From positions 198,122,862-198,186,861 of the forward strand of contig OY998178.1 of the NCBI GenBank assembly GCA_963921935.1: a stretch of 64,000 nt of DNA. The letters run 5' to 3'. The stretch's first letter is position 1, and the number at the start of each line of letters is the position of its first letter. The notes under the pieces are model-generated. The model saw only the letters and a program-made list of their open reading frames with translations, did no database searches and was not told the origin of the DNA. Origin of the DNA: Galeruca laticollis (taxonomy: Eukaryota; Arthropoda; Insecta; Coleoptera; Chrysomelidae). Made by a program: the position numbers and the translations under genes. This document shows positions 1-9,958 of the stretch, piece by piece.

Positions 1-159
1 ACCGTTTTAAATATCACAACAAATCCAGTAAAATTGAGTTTTTCAGAACCAGTTCCTATAGAAAAATTTGATAACAATGCTTTTATGCTATTAAAAATTT
101 CGAATTAAATAACCTAGAAGGGACTTCTACACCAACTTTAGATTGAAATAATATTAGAA

Positions 160-840
160 CAGATCATTTAAATGACGAGAAAATATCCAAGATACTTAAA
201 CTTTGTGCCGAATATTCTGACATATTTTATAACGAAAACACAGTACTTACTTTTACGAACAAAATTAAACATGAAAATCGTACCACTGACGAAGTTCCTG
301 TTTACGCTAAAACCTATCGATATCATTTTGAGTACAAAAAAGAATTAGACAAACAAATTCAGAAATTTCTTGAACATAAAATTATCAGACCAAGCTCAAG
401 TGCTTGGATGCGTTCATTTGGTGGTACCCAAAAAACAAGATGCTTCCGGGAAAACCAAATTTCGTGTAGTAATAGACTATAGACGTCTTAACGAAAAAAC
501 TATTGATGACAAGTACCCACTTCGAAATATAACGGACTTATTGACAAGTTAGGTAGATGCCAATATTTTACAACTTTAGATCTAGCTTCAGATTTTTATC
601 AGCTAGAAATGGATGAAAAAGATATAGAGAAAACAGCTTCCAGCGGGCAATGGACAATATACTACGAGGCGTACAAAATGAAAAATGCCTTGTATAACTT
701 GACAATATAATCGTTTTTTCCACTTCATTACATTAGCATATAGAGACACTATAATGTGTATTTGATCGTCTTAGGGAATCTAATTTCAAGATTCAATTAC
801 ATAAATCTAACCTAACCATGCAAAGAGATTCTCCCTCATC
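160..840 (+). pseudogene. Ty3/gypsy-type pol (reverse transcriptase) remnant
   Basis: Pieces of a retrotransposon reverse transcriptase are readable in shifting frames. About 160-410 reads as the pre-RT linker with an ending like KIIRPSSSAW. Positions 417-552 encode VVPKKQDASGKTKFRVVIDY followed by RRLNEKT, the conserved Ty3/gypsy RT block. Positions 545-640 encode LDLASDFYQLEMDEKD after a frame change. Positions about 640-790 resume further downstream in the fingers/palm region with QRAMDNILRGVQ. The catalytic YLDD box there reads stop-L-D-N, so it is dead. Comparison with the family order shows a segment missing near 640. No LTR was recognised, and the element continues off the left window edge. 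The RT assignment is firm; the clade is inferred from motif style. Confidence 0.8.
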
Positions 841-896
841 AGTATATCTGCCCTAGAATAGACCTGCAGAAAATTAAAGAAGAAAAGCCTTGTGAA

Positions 897-1145
897 ATGA
901 AACGCACTTCCACCTGCGAGAGAACCAAATTTCAATTGTCAAAGCCACTTCTAAAACAACTAAACAATTTCCACTGGTTATACATCTTTCCATCCCAACA
1001 TACGGCAAATTTTAAATGTCCAAATCGAGAGGAAACCGAGTTTCTTACAGCTGGTACTTATCTCTTAGAAATTCCTTTGGGATGCGAAGTAGTAGCACAT
1101 CATACAGTCAGCAACTCTATATGTACATTATTTGTAATAGAGTAA
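897..1145 (+). pseudogene. Possible env-like glycoprotein fragment of an errantivirus-type Ty3 element
   Basis: An 82-residue reading frame lies directly downstream of the gypsy-like RT remnant and on the same strand. It shows a spaced pattern of Cys, a Leu-rich LLKQLNNFHWLYIFP stretch, then F-x-C and later LLEIPLGCEV. This resembles the conserved Cys/Trp pattern near the C-terminal ectodomain of insect errantivirus env (baculovirus F-like) proteins. No transmembrane anchor, furin site or signal peptide is present in the piece, so it is a fragment. The position after pol fits the gag-pol-env order of env-bearing Ty3 elements. It could equally be an unrelated chance frame; the call rests on pattern and context. 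Confidence 0.35.
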
Positions 1146-1411
1146 CAAGAAGCACTGCTTGTGAGAATTACTAAAATTAAGTCAAAACAAAATTACTCAT
1201 TGATAGAAAACGATGAGATTGTAATTTGAAGAAAAATTACAACTAGGGATTTTTTTCCAAAAAAAATGCTAACAACTACCTCTCTTCCTTTTCCTTACTG
1301 TAGAGATTATTTTTTGACGTTTCTCGAAACCAATAGAAATTTTCAATTTCAGTAATTCATATACGTTCTAGCCAATCAAAACATTTTTATAGTGGAAATA
1401 ATCTATAATTA

Positions 1412-1414
<3 letters not shown>
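1146..1414. other. Unassigned AT-rich spacer
   Basis: No open frame, repeat or motif that I can assign between the env-like fragment and the TA microsatellite. Confidence 0.5.

Positions 1415-1489
<75 letters not shown>
1415..1489. repeat. (TA)n microsatellite, about 37 units
   Basis: Uninterrupted alternating T and A for about 75 bases. It gives rise to a spurious Tyr-Ile frame. Length is likely polymorphic. Confidence 0.97.
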
Positions 1490-1494
<5 letters not shown>

Positions 1495-1651
1495 TATATT
1501 TTATTATTGCTCAATATTTATTTATTTTTATTTATTTAATTAAACTTATGGGCGCCAGAACTGGTTCGCTTACCACGAATTCCAATTCAAAATAACATAT
1601 AAGTTTTGAAAAATTGTAAATTTGTTTTATATTGTTGTTACCATATCTCAG

Positions 1652-1696
1652 GAATGGATTCGGCACTTGACGCTTGCCAGCAACAGGAAGCTATAG
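1652..1696 (+). other. Possible small coding exon
   Basis: A 45-base segment is bounded by a good acceptor (pyrimidine-rich, ending ATCTCAG) and a GTACGA donor. It is open only in the frame starting MDSALDACQQQEAIG. No family is recognised and no partner exon could be joined to it. Treat as a weak splice-site-based suggestion only. Confidence 0.15.
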
Positions 1697-1699
1697 GTA

Positions 1700-3330
1700 C
1701 GATATCAAAGAAAATACACGACGAACATAGACAAACGATTTAATTAAATGTGAATAAACGAAATATCAGTTCTTTATTAATCAACAAATTAAATAATACA
1801 TATTTGATAAATTCAATTGAAATATTAGCGCAAATCTTCGCATAATATGATTTATACCAGTTATAAATTTATTTATATCAAACCAACCAAGTAAATTGCG
1901 CTCAAACTTTCTATGGTGTGCGTTGAATGTACATTCACAGCGTTTTCAATCCCAGCTGTTATTTAAATATAATCGTCGCGTGGAGTGTGTATTCTGCGAT
2001 GGGTATGATTCAGTTAGCAAAGATAAAGAAATTGTGGCGTGTTTAAGATTTTATTATTATTTATTATGTGAACTTGGTAAGTAATTATTTTAATAAGAAA
2101 CTAGTGTTTCATGTCCGATATATTAGTGGAGATTGAAATGTTTAAAACTAATATTTAACTAAGAAATCGATATGAATGATAACTTAACCTAGACATGTAA
2201 ATATACTTGAAAATGTTTTTTTATAGGAGAAGTTTCATATATACACGAGAAATAGTGTTCATAGTTGGTTCTTCTTAACCCTGGATATGATACATGTGAA
2301 GCAAACGATCGTGACTACGATCGAATAAACCGCAACTCAGGATGTGAAAGGTGATGAAGTGTGAATTATTTCACCAATTGAATACCACAATCAATGGCAA
2401 GATATATGAATAGTCATCGAAACTATATTAATAAGGTAATTGTTCAATCTTACCAAATCTAGACGATAGCACAATTATTTTCACTTATTTGTTTAAATAC
2501 GAATTATGTTTTTAGTTAGTTTACTTTTAAAGCTTTGTTGAACACTTTGGTCAACGTTTCAATATGATTTTGTTAAATTATGTTAACTTTTAAATAATTT
2601 TGGAGAAGGAAAAATTTACGCGTCCTCCATCTATAAATTCACGAGGCTTCTCTCCAAGCTTCGAATCAACAACTTGCAACTGTTTTCCTTTTTTGTTTCT
2701 CATTGTCCATTGTTGTTAAGTAAATAATTGTTTTTATTAAATCAAAACATCCATTTCTGTGTTATTGTAGATAAATTCACTGTGTTTATTTACACTTCTG
2801 TAATCACTCCGAATCACTCTACCCGAACTATTGAAAGAACGTTGATTTCCGCGTTAATATTTTGGTTTGACATTTCATATAAAATAATTGGGAAGTTTAT
2901 GCAATATACAGGGTTTCTAAAAGTGTTTACATATTATGAAAATATAATAATTGAATTTTGTTTTAAATTTCAAGTGATTTCATATACAGGGATTATTATA
3001 ATTATATACAAAATATGTTTGACGTAATTTACTTGTCGTTGTTATTTTTATATACTTTGAAATATACTTTGAAAAATAATTACTAAATTGAATAGTAATA
3101 TCTTAAATCAATTTATTAAATGGATTATTATACGTAAATATTTCTTAATGTGTTTAAGCTATGTCTTTATGAATTATCTCCTTTTATTGAATATTTACTA
3201 AGATTCACATTATTCGAATGATGCTAATTGGTTTAATTTGACCTGGTAGATATGTTTCACTTTAATATAATATATATTATACATTGCATACTCTGCGATC
3301 TTTTATAGCCACTGCTAAACTGCATTTTTA
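1700..3330. other. Unassigned AT-rich region
   Basis: About 1.6 kb of AT-rich sequence. The short frames at 1896-2084 and 2728-3027 match nothing I recognise and have AT-driven composition. Nothing else is supported. Confidence 0.5.
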
Positions 3331-3398
3331 ACGCCATCTATTCGCTTGGAAGGTTACTAACGAACTTTATTTTACTGATTGCTGTAATACCGTCATCT

Positions 3399-3612
3399 GT
3401 GAATTTACCCAAACCAAGATTTTGGATGTCAATTTTGAAAAATACAGTAATTTTTGACAAATGGGTAAATTCATGTGGAAACAGAAGGTTGAAGGAGAAA
3501 AAGACATCTGAGAATATTTCCAACAATTGTAGAGTGTGTGCCTTACACTTTGTAGCTAAAGATTTTGGTCCAAAAGTTCTGAAAAGAGTTTTCCCATCAG
3601 TCAATTTACAAG
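3399..3612 (+). CDS. THAP-domain protein, exon with C-terminal half of the THAP zinc finger (partial)
   Basis: The frame contains KWVNSCG followed by NNCRVCALHFVAKDFG and LKRVFPSVNLQ. This is the second half of a THAP domain: the Cys-x-x-His zinc ligands (C-A-L-H), the conserved Phe, and an ending like the AVPS box, here changed to VFPS. THAP domains are C2CH zinc fingers that bind DNA, either in host regulators or in P-element-derived transposases. The first Cys pair is not present here and would lie in an upstream exon or is lost. The exon ends at a donor (CAAG|GTAAAT). The true 5' boundary is uncertain; an acceptor-like site also occurs near 3446. Confidence 0.6.
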
Positions 3613-3692
3613 GTAAATCTATAATAATTAAAGAAAAAAAAACTAACAACTAACTAGGATACATCTATTCAATAATTGTTTTTATTTTCTAG

Positions 3693-4001
3693 AATCTTTG
3701 GAAACAGTAACTGATGATGTTCCTTCCTCAATAATTGAAGCTGAACCATCAACCTTTTTAGCTGTACCACAAATTGGCACTGCATCTGTATCTGAGAGTC
3801 CTAGGACTTTAAAGTTACAGGAAGCTTTAAATGCTCAGTTTGTAAAACTGAGATCTAAAAAAGCACAAGAATCATGTGCTATTAATGAGGCTAGTTGTAG
3901 CTATTCAGTTGAACCTGAGCTGAAATTATCAACACATGCCGTTCAAGATTCTACTTCTGTCACACCAGCTGACTTGAATGCCACAGTTACTCCAAAAAGA
4001 A
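3693..4001 (+). CDS. THAP-domain gene, following exon (linker region)
   Basis: After an 80-base intron (3613-3692, GT...TTTTCTAG), the reading frame continues in phase: the leftover G joins AA to make Glu in VNLQ-ESLETVTDD. The exon encodes an acidic, Ser/Thr/Pro-rich linker and then RTLKLQEALNAQFVKLRSKK. The linker is low in recognisable domains, which is normal downstream of THAP fingers. It ends at a GTGAGT donor. A possible next acceptor is at 4311-4312, but that frame meets a stop within ten codons and runs into a retroelement fragment. The gene is therefore either broken here or continues elsewhere. Confidence 0.55.
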
Positions 4002-4327
4002 GTGAGTGAATAATTAATTGATTTATTAATATATAGGTGTTTAACAAAGAAATTTTCACAGAAATAGTAGATATTAGGTACAGGTCAATATTTTGATTTA
4101 TTTTAAAACATGAAAAATTATTAGGTACTTAGAAATGCATTTATAATTTCATATTATTTAGTTACATCAGGTTTTGTCTGTATACTTCTATTAGAATATT
4201 GTCTAAAATAGGGTTTAAAATTTAACATTTCAATAAAAATGTTATCTAAATGCCATGTATATTGCATACTCATATTATTTTTTATTGCTGATGATATTAT
4301 TTTTTAATTTAGAAAGATCTGAACTAT
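4002..4327. other. Intron-like AT-rich sequence after the THAP exon
   Basis: Starts with a GTGAGT donor and ends near an acceptor-like TTTTTTAATTTAG at 4300-4312. No other feature seen. Confidence 0.4.
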
Positions 4328-4957
4328 TGGTCTCCGTTTAGGTTGTCAAATTTGTGTAAAACATCGCTGTCGTTGCGGAGCTGATGTTGATGAATATGGT
4401 AGACACGGCCTAAGCTGCAAATTAAGTGCCGGCCGTTTTTCACGTCATTCTGCAGTAAATGACCTAATCAAACGAGGCATGGCATCTGCAAAGATTCCCT
4501 GTTCGTTGGAACCGTTAGGTACTTGCCGCGACGACGGTAAACGTCCAGATGGTATGACCCTCATTCCATGGCAACGCGGCAGGCCAGTTATATGGGATTT
4601 CACTTGCACTGACACTTGGGCTCCGTCCCATGTCCTATCCACATCTACTTCCGCATGCGCTGCAGCTTTACAAGGCGAGACTTTTAAAATCAATAAATAC
4701 AAAAATTTGGAGAACATTTACATTTTTATTCCTGTAGCAATTGAAACCTCTGGTGTTTTCGGTCATGAAGCTTTAAAATACATTAAAGAAATCGGTAAAA
4801 AAATATCAATAGAAACTAATGATTCGAGAGCAACTTTGTTCTTTATACAACAAATAAGTATTGCAATTCAAAGAGGAAACGCTTCATCTTTTCTCGGTAC
4901 GTTTCCCCTTTTCTCGGTACGTTTCCCCGTTCTAAGCCTCTAGAAGAACTTTTTATG
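4328..4957 (+). pseudogene. Retroelement-associated C-terminal domain with zinc motif and PD-(D/E)XK-like endonuclease signature
   Basis: One open frame reads GLRLGCQICVKHRCRCGADV, then GRHGLSCKLSAGRFSRHSAV, DDGKRPDGMTLIPW, PVIWDFTCTDTWAPS, SGVFGHEALKYIKEIG and ISIAIQRGNASSFLG. The Cys/His cluster followed by RPDG...WDxTxxDT resembles the restriction-like endonuclease tail of some invertebrate retroelements. This family is often annotated only as hypothetical or RT-related protein. No reverse transcriptase precedes it here, so it is a 3' fragment, or less likely an exonised domain of the neighbouring THAP gene. The frame is broken by a 20-bp tandem duplication at 4889-4928. Without the extra copy it would continue FPRSKPLEELF, a plausible native C-terminus. 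Domain recognition is good; exact family and biochemical role are inference. Confidence 0.6.
4889..4928. repeat. Tandem duplication of a 20-bp unit inside the endonuclease-like frame
   Basis: Two directly adjacent identical copies, 4889-4908 and 4909-4928, of a unit beginning TTTTCTCGGTACG. Twenty is not a multiple of three, so the extra copy shifts the frame and ends the upstream protein at 4941-4943. Confidence 0.95.
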
Positions 4958-6502
4958 AAACCTAATCATAAGAAACGTAATTATTCTACAACTTTCAAAC
5001 TTTCTCACATTACAGACCCTAAAACATGTGATCTTTCCTTTTTCCGACATTCTTATTTAACATCTTCATTCTCTTCTTCAGAATGTGTACCTTCTGATAA
5101 TACATGCGTTGACAATTTAATAAATTATGCCCCCAACAAGCTTTTGGGCCTCAGTGTACTAAAAAATACAGATAACCACCAGCCAGATGATGTCCCATTC
5201 ATAGGAATACTGAAGAAGATGACTATGCTAGAGAATAATGCGATTCCTATACGCAATAGATTATCTCTAACCAAAACAGTTTTCAAATCCGTAATATCTA
5301 CATCCAATTCAGTAGCAAACATCATCAGTTCAAATTCCTTATCACGCCGATCAAGTGAGAAAGACAATAATAGAATCCGAGATTATTCGTACAATGATAG
5401 TAGTTGCGAAAGAGCTTTTAACAATATTTCCACATTCAGATCCATAAAGGGTATTCCCCAAGATTCTTTGGGTCTCAAAGGTCTCAAAAATATTGGTAAC
5501 ACATGTTTCATGAATAGTATTATGCAATGCCTATCAAACACAAGGTGGCTATTAAAATATCTAAAGAAAGACGCATACATAAGAGATATTAACATAAACA
5601 TATCTAGCATGAAAGGAACACTAATTAAAGCATTTGCTGAAGTTATTCAAGAACTTTGGTCTTAAGACGGGTCAGACAGAGTGGTTAATACAGTATCATT
5701 GAAAAGTAAGATTCAGCGATTTACTTCAAGGTTCATGGGATACACTCAACATGATGCACATGAGTTTCTTCGTTACCTATTAGCAGGACTTCACGAAGAT
5801 GTCAACAAGGTATATGAAAAACCAAAGCCCATATTAACTGAAATTGATGACAAATTTAGTGATATCGAGAAAGCACAAAAATTTTGGTTAAGATATGTGA
5901 GAATGGACAACTCCAAGATTATGGATAACTTTGTCGGTCAATTAAAATCAACAATCAAGTGCACACACTGTGGTCACTGTTCAGTTACCTACGATCCTTT
6001 TTGGGATTTATCCCTTCCGATACCACAAAGAACAGGTCAATTACGACTTTCACAATGTTTAGATTCGTTTACAAGAGAAGAAACACTCGACGGTGATGAG
6101 AAACCAGCTTGTTCGAAATGTAAGGAACGAAGACGATGCATTAAATCATTCTCAATTCATAAATTTCCGAAAATACTGGTTATTCACCTGAAGCGCTTTT
6201 CGCAAACAGAAAGTTTTAGTGCAAAACTTAATGATTCAATAGATTTTTCAATAGAAGGGCTTGATATGAACCATTACGCGGCTGATAATGTGGCACTTTG
6301 TATGTACAACCTCTACGCTGTATCTAATCACTGCGGAACCACTTATAATGGTCACTACACAGCATTTTGCCGACATCCCTACACGGGACAGTGGCACGAA
6401 TATAACGATTCAAGAGTGCGATTAATATCGTGGAAATCTTTAGTCAGTGGAGCAGCATATGTTCTCTTCTATGAACAAGATGATACAAAATCCCATCTTT
6501 AA
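4955..6502 (+). pseudogene. Usp2: USP2-type ubiquitin carboxyl-terminal hydrolase, intronless retrocopy with one internal stop
   Basis: An uninterrupted, intron-free copy of a peptidase C19 (USP) protein that would remove ubiquitin from substrates. About 170 residues of low-complexity N-terminal extension precede the catalytic domain. The Cys box reads GLKNIGNTCFMNS (Cys near residue 184), the QDA box reads GYTQHDAHEFLRYLL, and two CxxC zinc ribbons (CTHCGH, CSKCKERRRC) are present. The His box reads YNGHYTAFC, followed by W-x-E-Y-N-D. All catalytic residues are kept. A single in-frame TAA at 5663-5665 interrupts the protein after EVIQELWS, where relatives have a charged residue. Lack of introns, a 3' AT-rich tail with AATAAA motifs (6610-6660), and surroundings made of mobile elements point to a processed pseudogene. 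The strand matches the upstream retroelement fragment. The ATG at 4955 is the first in frame but may not be the parental start. Confidence 0.85.
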
Positions 6503-6793
6503 GTTTAATAATTTTTTTTATTAGTTTTTAAATTGTATATTTTCATTGTGAATCAATGTCTTATTTGTTTTTTTTTCTGCAAAATTTATTTATATATACA
6601 TTGTATCCGTTCAAATATAAATAAAATACTATAAAAATTTAAAAAAATAAATAAAATTTTTTTTTACTAAATATAGTAACCAATCAAATTACTTAATTTT
6701 AAGTCATGTGTCAAATCTCATCCAATCACCTCTGGATTACAGCGATAATAACCTACATGTGGTGTTTTCAGTCAAACTGACAACTGGTTTAAA
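6503..6793. other. A-rich tail of the USP2 retrocopy and spacer
   Basis: Contains AATAAA motifs near 6619-6660 and runs of A and T, consistent with the 3' UTR and decayed poly(A) of a retrocopy. No gene. Confidence 0.5.
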
Positions 6794-7965
6794 AATGTCG
6801 CGAAGATTTGGTATTGCATCTAACGATTCAATAAATGATATTATATCTAATAATACAAAATAACAAAAAATACAATCAAATCAAAAAAATATGTATGGAA
6901 AATATTTCTTGAGTTTTGTGCGACCAGAGAATACGAACTGAATGCTGAAACGAGTTTGCATAATTTGGCTAATATATTGAAATATTATGCGGTAAATATG
7001 AGAAAATCTGACGGAACTGAATATAAAGAAGCAACTGTAAAAACAATTTGGAATACTAAGAGTAAGCTACTCCAGGAAAAATACTTCAATTACTTCAAAA
7101 TTGTATTCGACCCGTTTAGCAGTGTAATATTCAAAAATGCGCGAGATGCAAGAAATGCAAAACGTAAAAGATTACAACAGGATCCAAACAAACGAAAATG
7201 CAGTTCATCAAATTTGAATTCAAGTGATTTGGCTAGAATCATTGAATTATGGGATGAATGTACACCAGAAGGTTTACAAAAAAAAATTTACCATATTGTA
7301 GCTGTTGAGGTAGCTTGGCGAGGTGGTGAACCAGCTGATTGCCTTATAGATTATTTCACGTTTGAGAAAAATAATGATGGAACGCCAATTAACAGACTTG
7401 AATACAGTCCAATATTCAGTAAAACATGCGAAGGAGGATCGAAAAGTTGTACAAATAGTAAGTGGCTTGTTCCAAATATTGCAAACGAAAGTGCATGCCC
7501 TGTTCGGTTATTCCATAAATTATTGTCCAAAAGGGGGAAAAATATTACCTCCAGTCGCCTATTCTGAGACCAAATCGTTTCTGGAAATTCGAAAGTGACA
7601 CATGGTTTGACAATATACCAGTAGGCAAGAACACAATTAATATGTGGACCAAATCATCCACGCAAGCTATTGGTTTGGACCCTAAGTGTAAAAAGATATC
7701 CAATCATTCGAACAGATCAACTGCAGTTAGTCATTTGACAAATAAAGGAATTCCTGAATAGCAATTAATAAAAATAACCGGACATAGCAGCTCTAATTCA
7801 ATTAAACTGTACTTGAATATTAACCAAGAATGCCATGGTGAAATAATAAACACCATGCGAGGAATTTCTTCAACAGTGAAAAATAACAATCCGTCAACTT
7901 CAGCAAACTCTTCTTCCAATTTAACATTTACCAATTGTACTTTTCACAACTGTAGTTTTAAATAA
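6794..7965 (+). mobile_element. Crypton-like element 1: decayed tyrosine recombinase
   Basis: The main frame (6956-7567) encodes an N-terminal SAM-like core-binding region (LHNLANILKYYAVN, VKTIWNTKSKLLQEKYF) and the start of the catalytic domain with EVAWRGGEPADCL, whose Arg matches the first catalytic Arg. After a one-base loss near 7566 the frame continues FWKFESDTWFDNIPVGKN and then ISNHSNRSTAVSHL (His-x-x-Arg), ITGHSSSNSIKLYL (His and nucleophile Tyr) and a tail rich in TxCTFHxC. A TAG at 7759-7761 and frame problems near 6860-6910 add to the damage. Tyrosine recombinases of Cryptons move circular DNA without DDE chemistry. Short length and absence of RT support Crypton rather than DIRS. 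The family differs clearly from the second Crypton downstream. Confidence 0.8.
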
Positions 7966-8086
7966 AAATGAATAATATTTGTTTGATTAAAACTAATAAA
8001 TTTTGTATTGAAAATTATTAAACGTCAGATTGACAATCAATTTTTTGATATCTACAAAGTAAAAAATTATCTTAAGTATCGAATAC

Positions 8087-8249
8087 TCCTCGGGCCTTGA
8101 TAAATACTAAAAATTTTGTCATAGAGAATCCTTCAAGCGTGTTGCTCAAGGATGATAGCCCTCGCCTGCAGCCTTGGGCCATTATCAAGCAACACGCTTT
8201 CAGCATTCTCTATGACAAAAGTATCTCGGTATTATCAAGACCTAGGGGT
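8087..8249. repeat. Foldback (inverted repeat) element, about 160 bp
   Basis: Arms at about 8114-8157 and 8177-8220 are near-perfect inverted copies (TTTTGTCATAGAGAATCC... against ...GCATTCTCTATGACAAAA). Outer arms (CTCGGGCCTTGATAA at 8089-8103 against TTATCAAGACCTAGG) extend the symmetry, and a CTGCAG-centred palindrome forms the middle. No protein coding is credible here. Confidence 0.8.
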
Positions 8250-8455
8250 ATTACTCTGAAAGTCCCCTCAAAGTTTAAGTGACGGTATTACTATCTAACC
8301 CACGTATGCATTTTCTTGTTTGGGTCGAAGTTATTTTCTGCCAAATATAAATTTTAGCTCAGAAATGTACGCATATTTGATTGTTACCTCCATGGATATT
8401 ATTGGTGGACTAGAAGAAGAAATTGTAGTTAAGAAAATAGTTATTTGTATGCTTA

Positions 8456-8556
8456 GGCCGCGAAATACCTTTTTAACGTATCGAAAGAACAGTTATCGCC
8501 GAGGCCGCTTGCGGCCGAGGCAAGATAATCTTGAGGTCGTTAAAAAGTTTCGCGCC
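8456..8556. repeat. GC-rich hairpin / MITE-like inverted repeat
   Basis: The left arm starts GGCCGCGAAA with TTTTTAACG further in; the right arm has CGTTAAAAAGTTTCGCGCC. The arms meet at the palindrome GGCCGC-TT-GCGGCC. It is far more CpG-rich than its surroundings. It could be a small foldback repeat or a structured terminus of the adjacent Crypton. Confidence 0.65.
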
Positions 8557-9233
8557 ATGCCATACACACTATTTTTCGTGCAATCGTTAAAATTATTAAA
8601 CTAGATAATTCTAAATAAATATATTGCTCTAAAATCCACAGCAGTTCAATTTATTTAACAATGTTACCGTGTGCTATGGAAATGATATGTTTCAATATAT
8701 ACAATAGTTTATTGTGCAACAAGTGCAAAAATTTCAACTTTTCTCACGAGTGTGGAAGTTTGTAGTTTTGAAATTAAGTAAGCTATGAGAAATTTTAATA
8801 CTTTTCATAGCAGTTGTAGAAAAAATATTTTCGACAGTTCTTGACAAAACGCAAAATGTCTGAAACTGATAGCGATATTTCAGTACCTTCCACTCCTCCT
8901 GAAATCAAAAGCGTTGTAAATTCGGCGCTTACCGTTTTAATACCCGAAAAATCTAAACGGCAGTACGAAAAATGTTCGACGAGTTTAAAGATTGGTGTGA
9001 CAAACAGAATGTTAAGACGATGTCTGAAAACATTTTATTGGCTTATTTAATGCAGAAATCAAATGGTCAACTTTATGGAGCATTTATTCCATGCTGAAGT
9101 GCATGCTGGACATACGAGACAATATCGACATCAAGCAGTTTTCAAAATTAGTACCATTTCTGAAAAGAACAGTAGGTTATCGTCAAAAAAGTCTAAAGTT
9201 TTTACGCGTGAGCAAATTGATACATTCCTGAAA

Positions 9234-9238
9234 GAAGC
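9234..9238. repeat. Left target site duplication GAAGC of the BEL/Pao element
   Basis: GAAGC directly precedes the 5' LTR and recurs directly after the 3' LTR at 13950-13954. Five-base duplications are usual for BEL/Pao integrases. Confidence 0.9.
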
Positions 9239-9389
9239 TGTTTAGTCAACCCCTTCTTATGTCATCACTTGTCATGTCATGTCATTACTAAAAATGTTCA
9301 TTATAATACGCTTTTCTATTACTTTGTATTATTAATAAATATAGTAAAAGGTATCCAGTGCATAGTTGCAGTCCATCTACACGAAAACA
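9239..9389 (+). repeat. 5' LTR of BEL/Pao element
   Basis: Begins TGTTTAGTCAACCCC and ends CACGAAAACA. It carries an AATAAA-type motif and short GTCAT repeats. Matches 13799-13949 except for 7 substitutions by eye. Confidence 0.95.
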
Positions 9390-9390
9390 A

Positions 9391-9408
9391 TGGTGCTTTT
9401 CGCCGAAT
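9391..9408 (+). other. Candidate primer binding site
   Basis: Starts TGGTGCTTTTCGCC one base after the 5' LTR, as expected for pairing with a tRNA 3' CCA end. I cannot name the tRNA. Confidence 0.6.
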
Positions 9409-9409
9409 A

Positions 9410-9958
9410 CATAAACAATTAAAGTTATAGTTTCTAAAAGCAAAGCTAATTTGCGAAGGAAATTTGGCAGACATTGGAAGTGAAGCAGTAGTCCAGTCAA
9501 TTTTATTGCCGTTGTGAATCGACGTTTTTTGCGGCAACTTAAATAGGATAGTTGTACCGTCGAGTGATGCACCTGATAGAAAACAAAACAACTAGTCGGT
9601 GAAGTATTATTATGCATGGTTTTTAATACATTGAAACATAAATTAGTCCTATTATCCAATGCTCATTGATTTTTATACATTTTATGATAATTGCACACTG
9701 TCCGGTACGGCGTATTGCTGGCGTTTGAAATTCATAAAAGCACAACAGATATATGATTTATTTGTTTATTGATTCGATCGATATTTAAATCGATAAGATA
9801 CGCAGGTATCCATTCAGCTATATTTGGCCTAGTCCACACACAGGAAAATATAAAATACATTGATTATTTACAGGGTGTCATTATTTTGTTTGAAATAATT
9901 ACTTATAGCTATTCAGATACGTATTTCGTAAAACCACGAATAAAACTCATTGTAAAAA
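9410..9958 (+). other. BEL/Pao leader between LTR and gag
   Basis: About 550 bases of untranslated leader. No long sense frame; the minus-strand frames here are chance. Confidence 0.6.

Noticed and set aside
1392..1595. Open frame of alternating Tyr-Ile
   Set aside because: Produced entirely by the TA microsatellite.
2728..3027. 99-residue frame rich in Ile and Phe
   Set aside because: AT-driven composition, no splice sites or family resemblance.
3338..3649. Minus-strand frame over the THAP exon
   Set aside because: Shadow of the plus-strand exon, which has a zinc motif and splice sites.
5663..5665. TAA in the USP2 copy as programmed readthrough
   Set aside because: No readthrough context was recognised and the intron-free copy among transposons is better explained as a processed pseudogene.
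9288..9659. Minus-strand frames in the BEL/Pao leader
   Set aside because: They overlap the LTR and primer site of a plus-strand element and match nothing.
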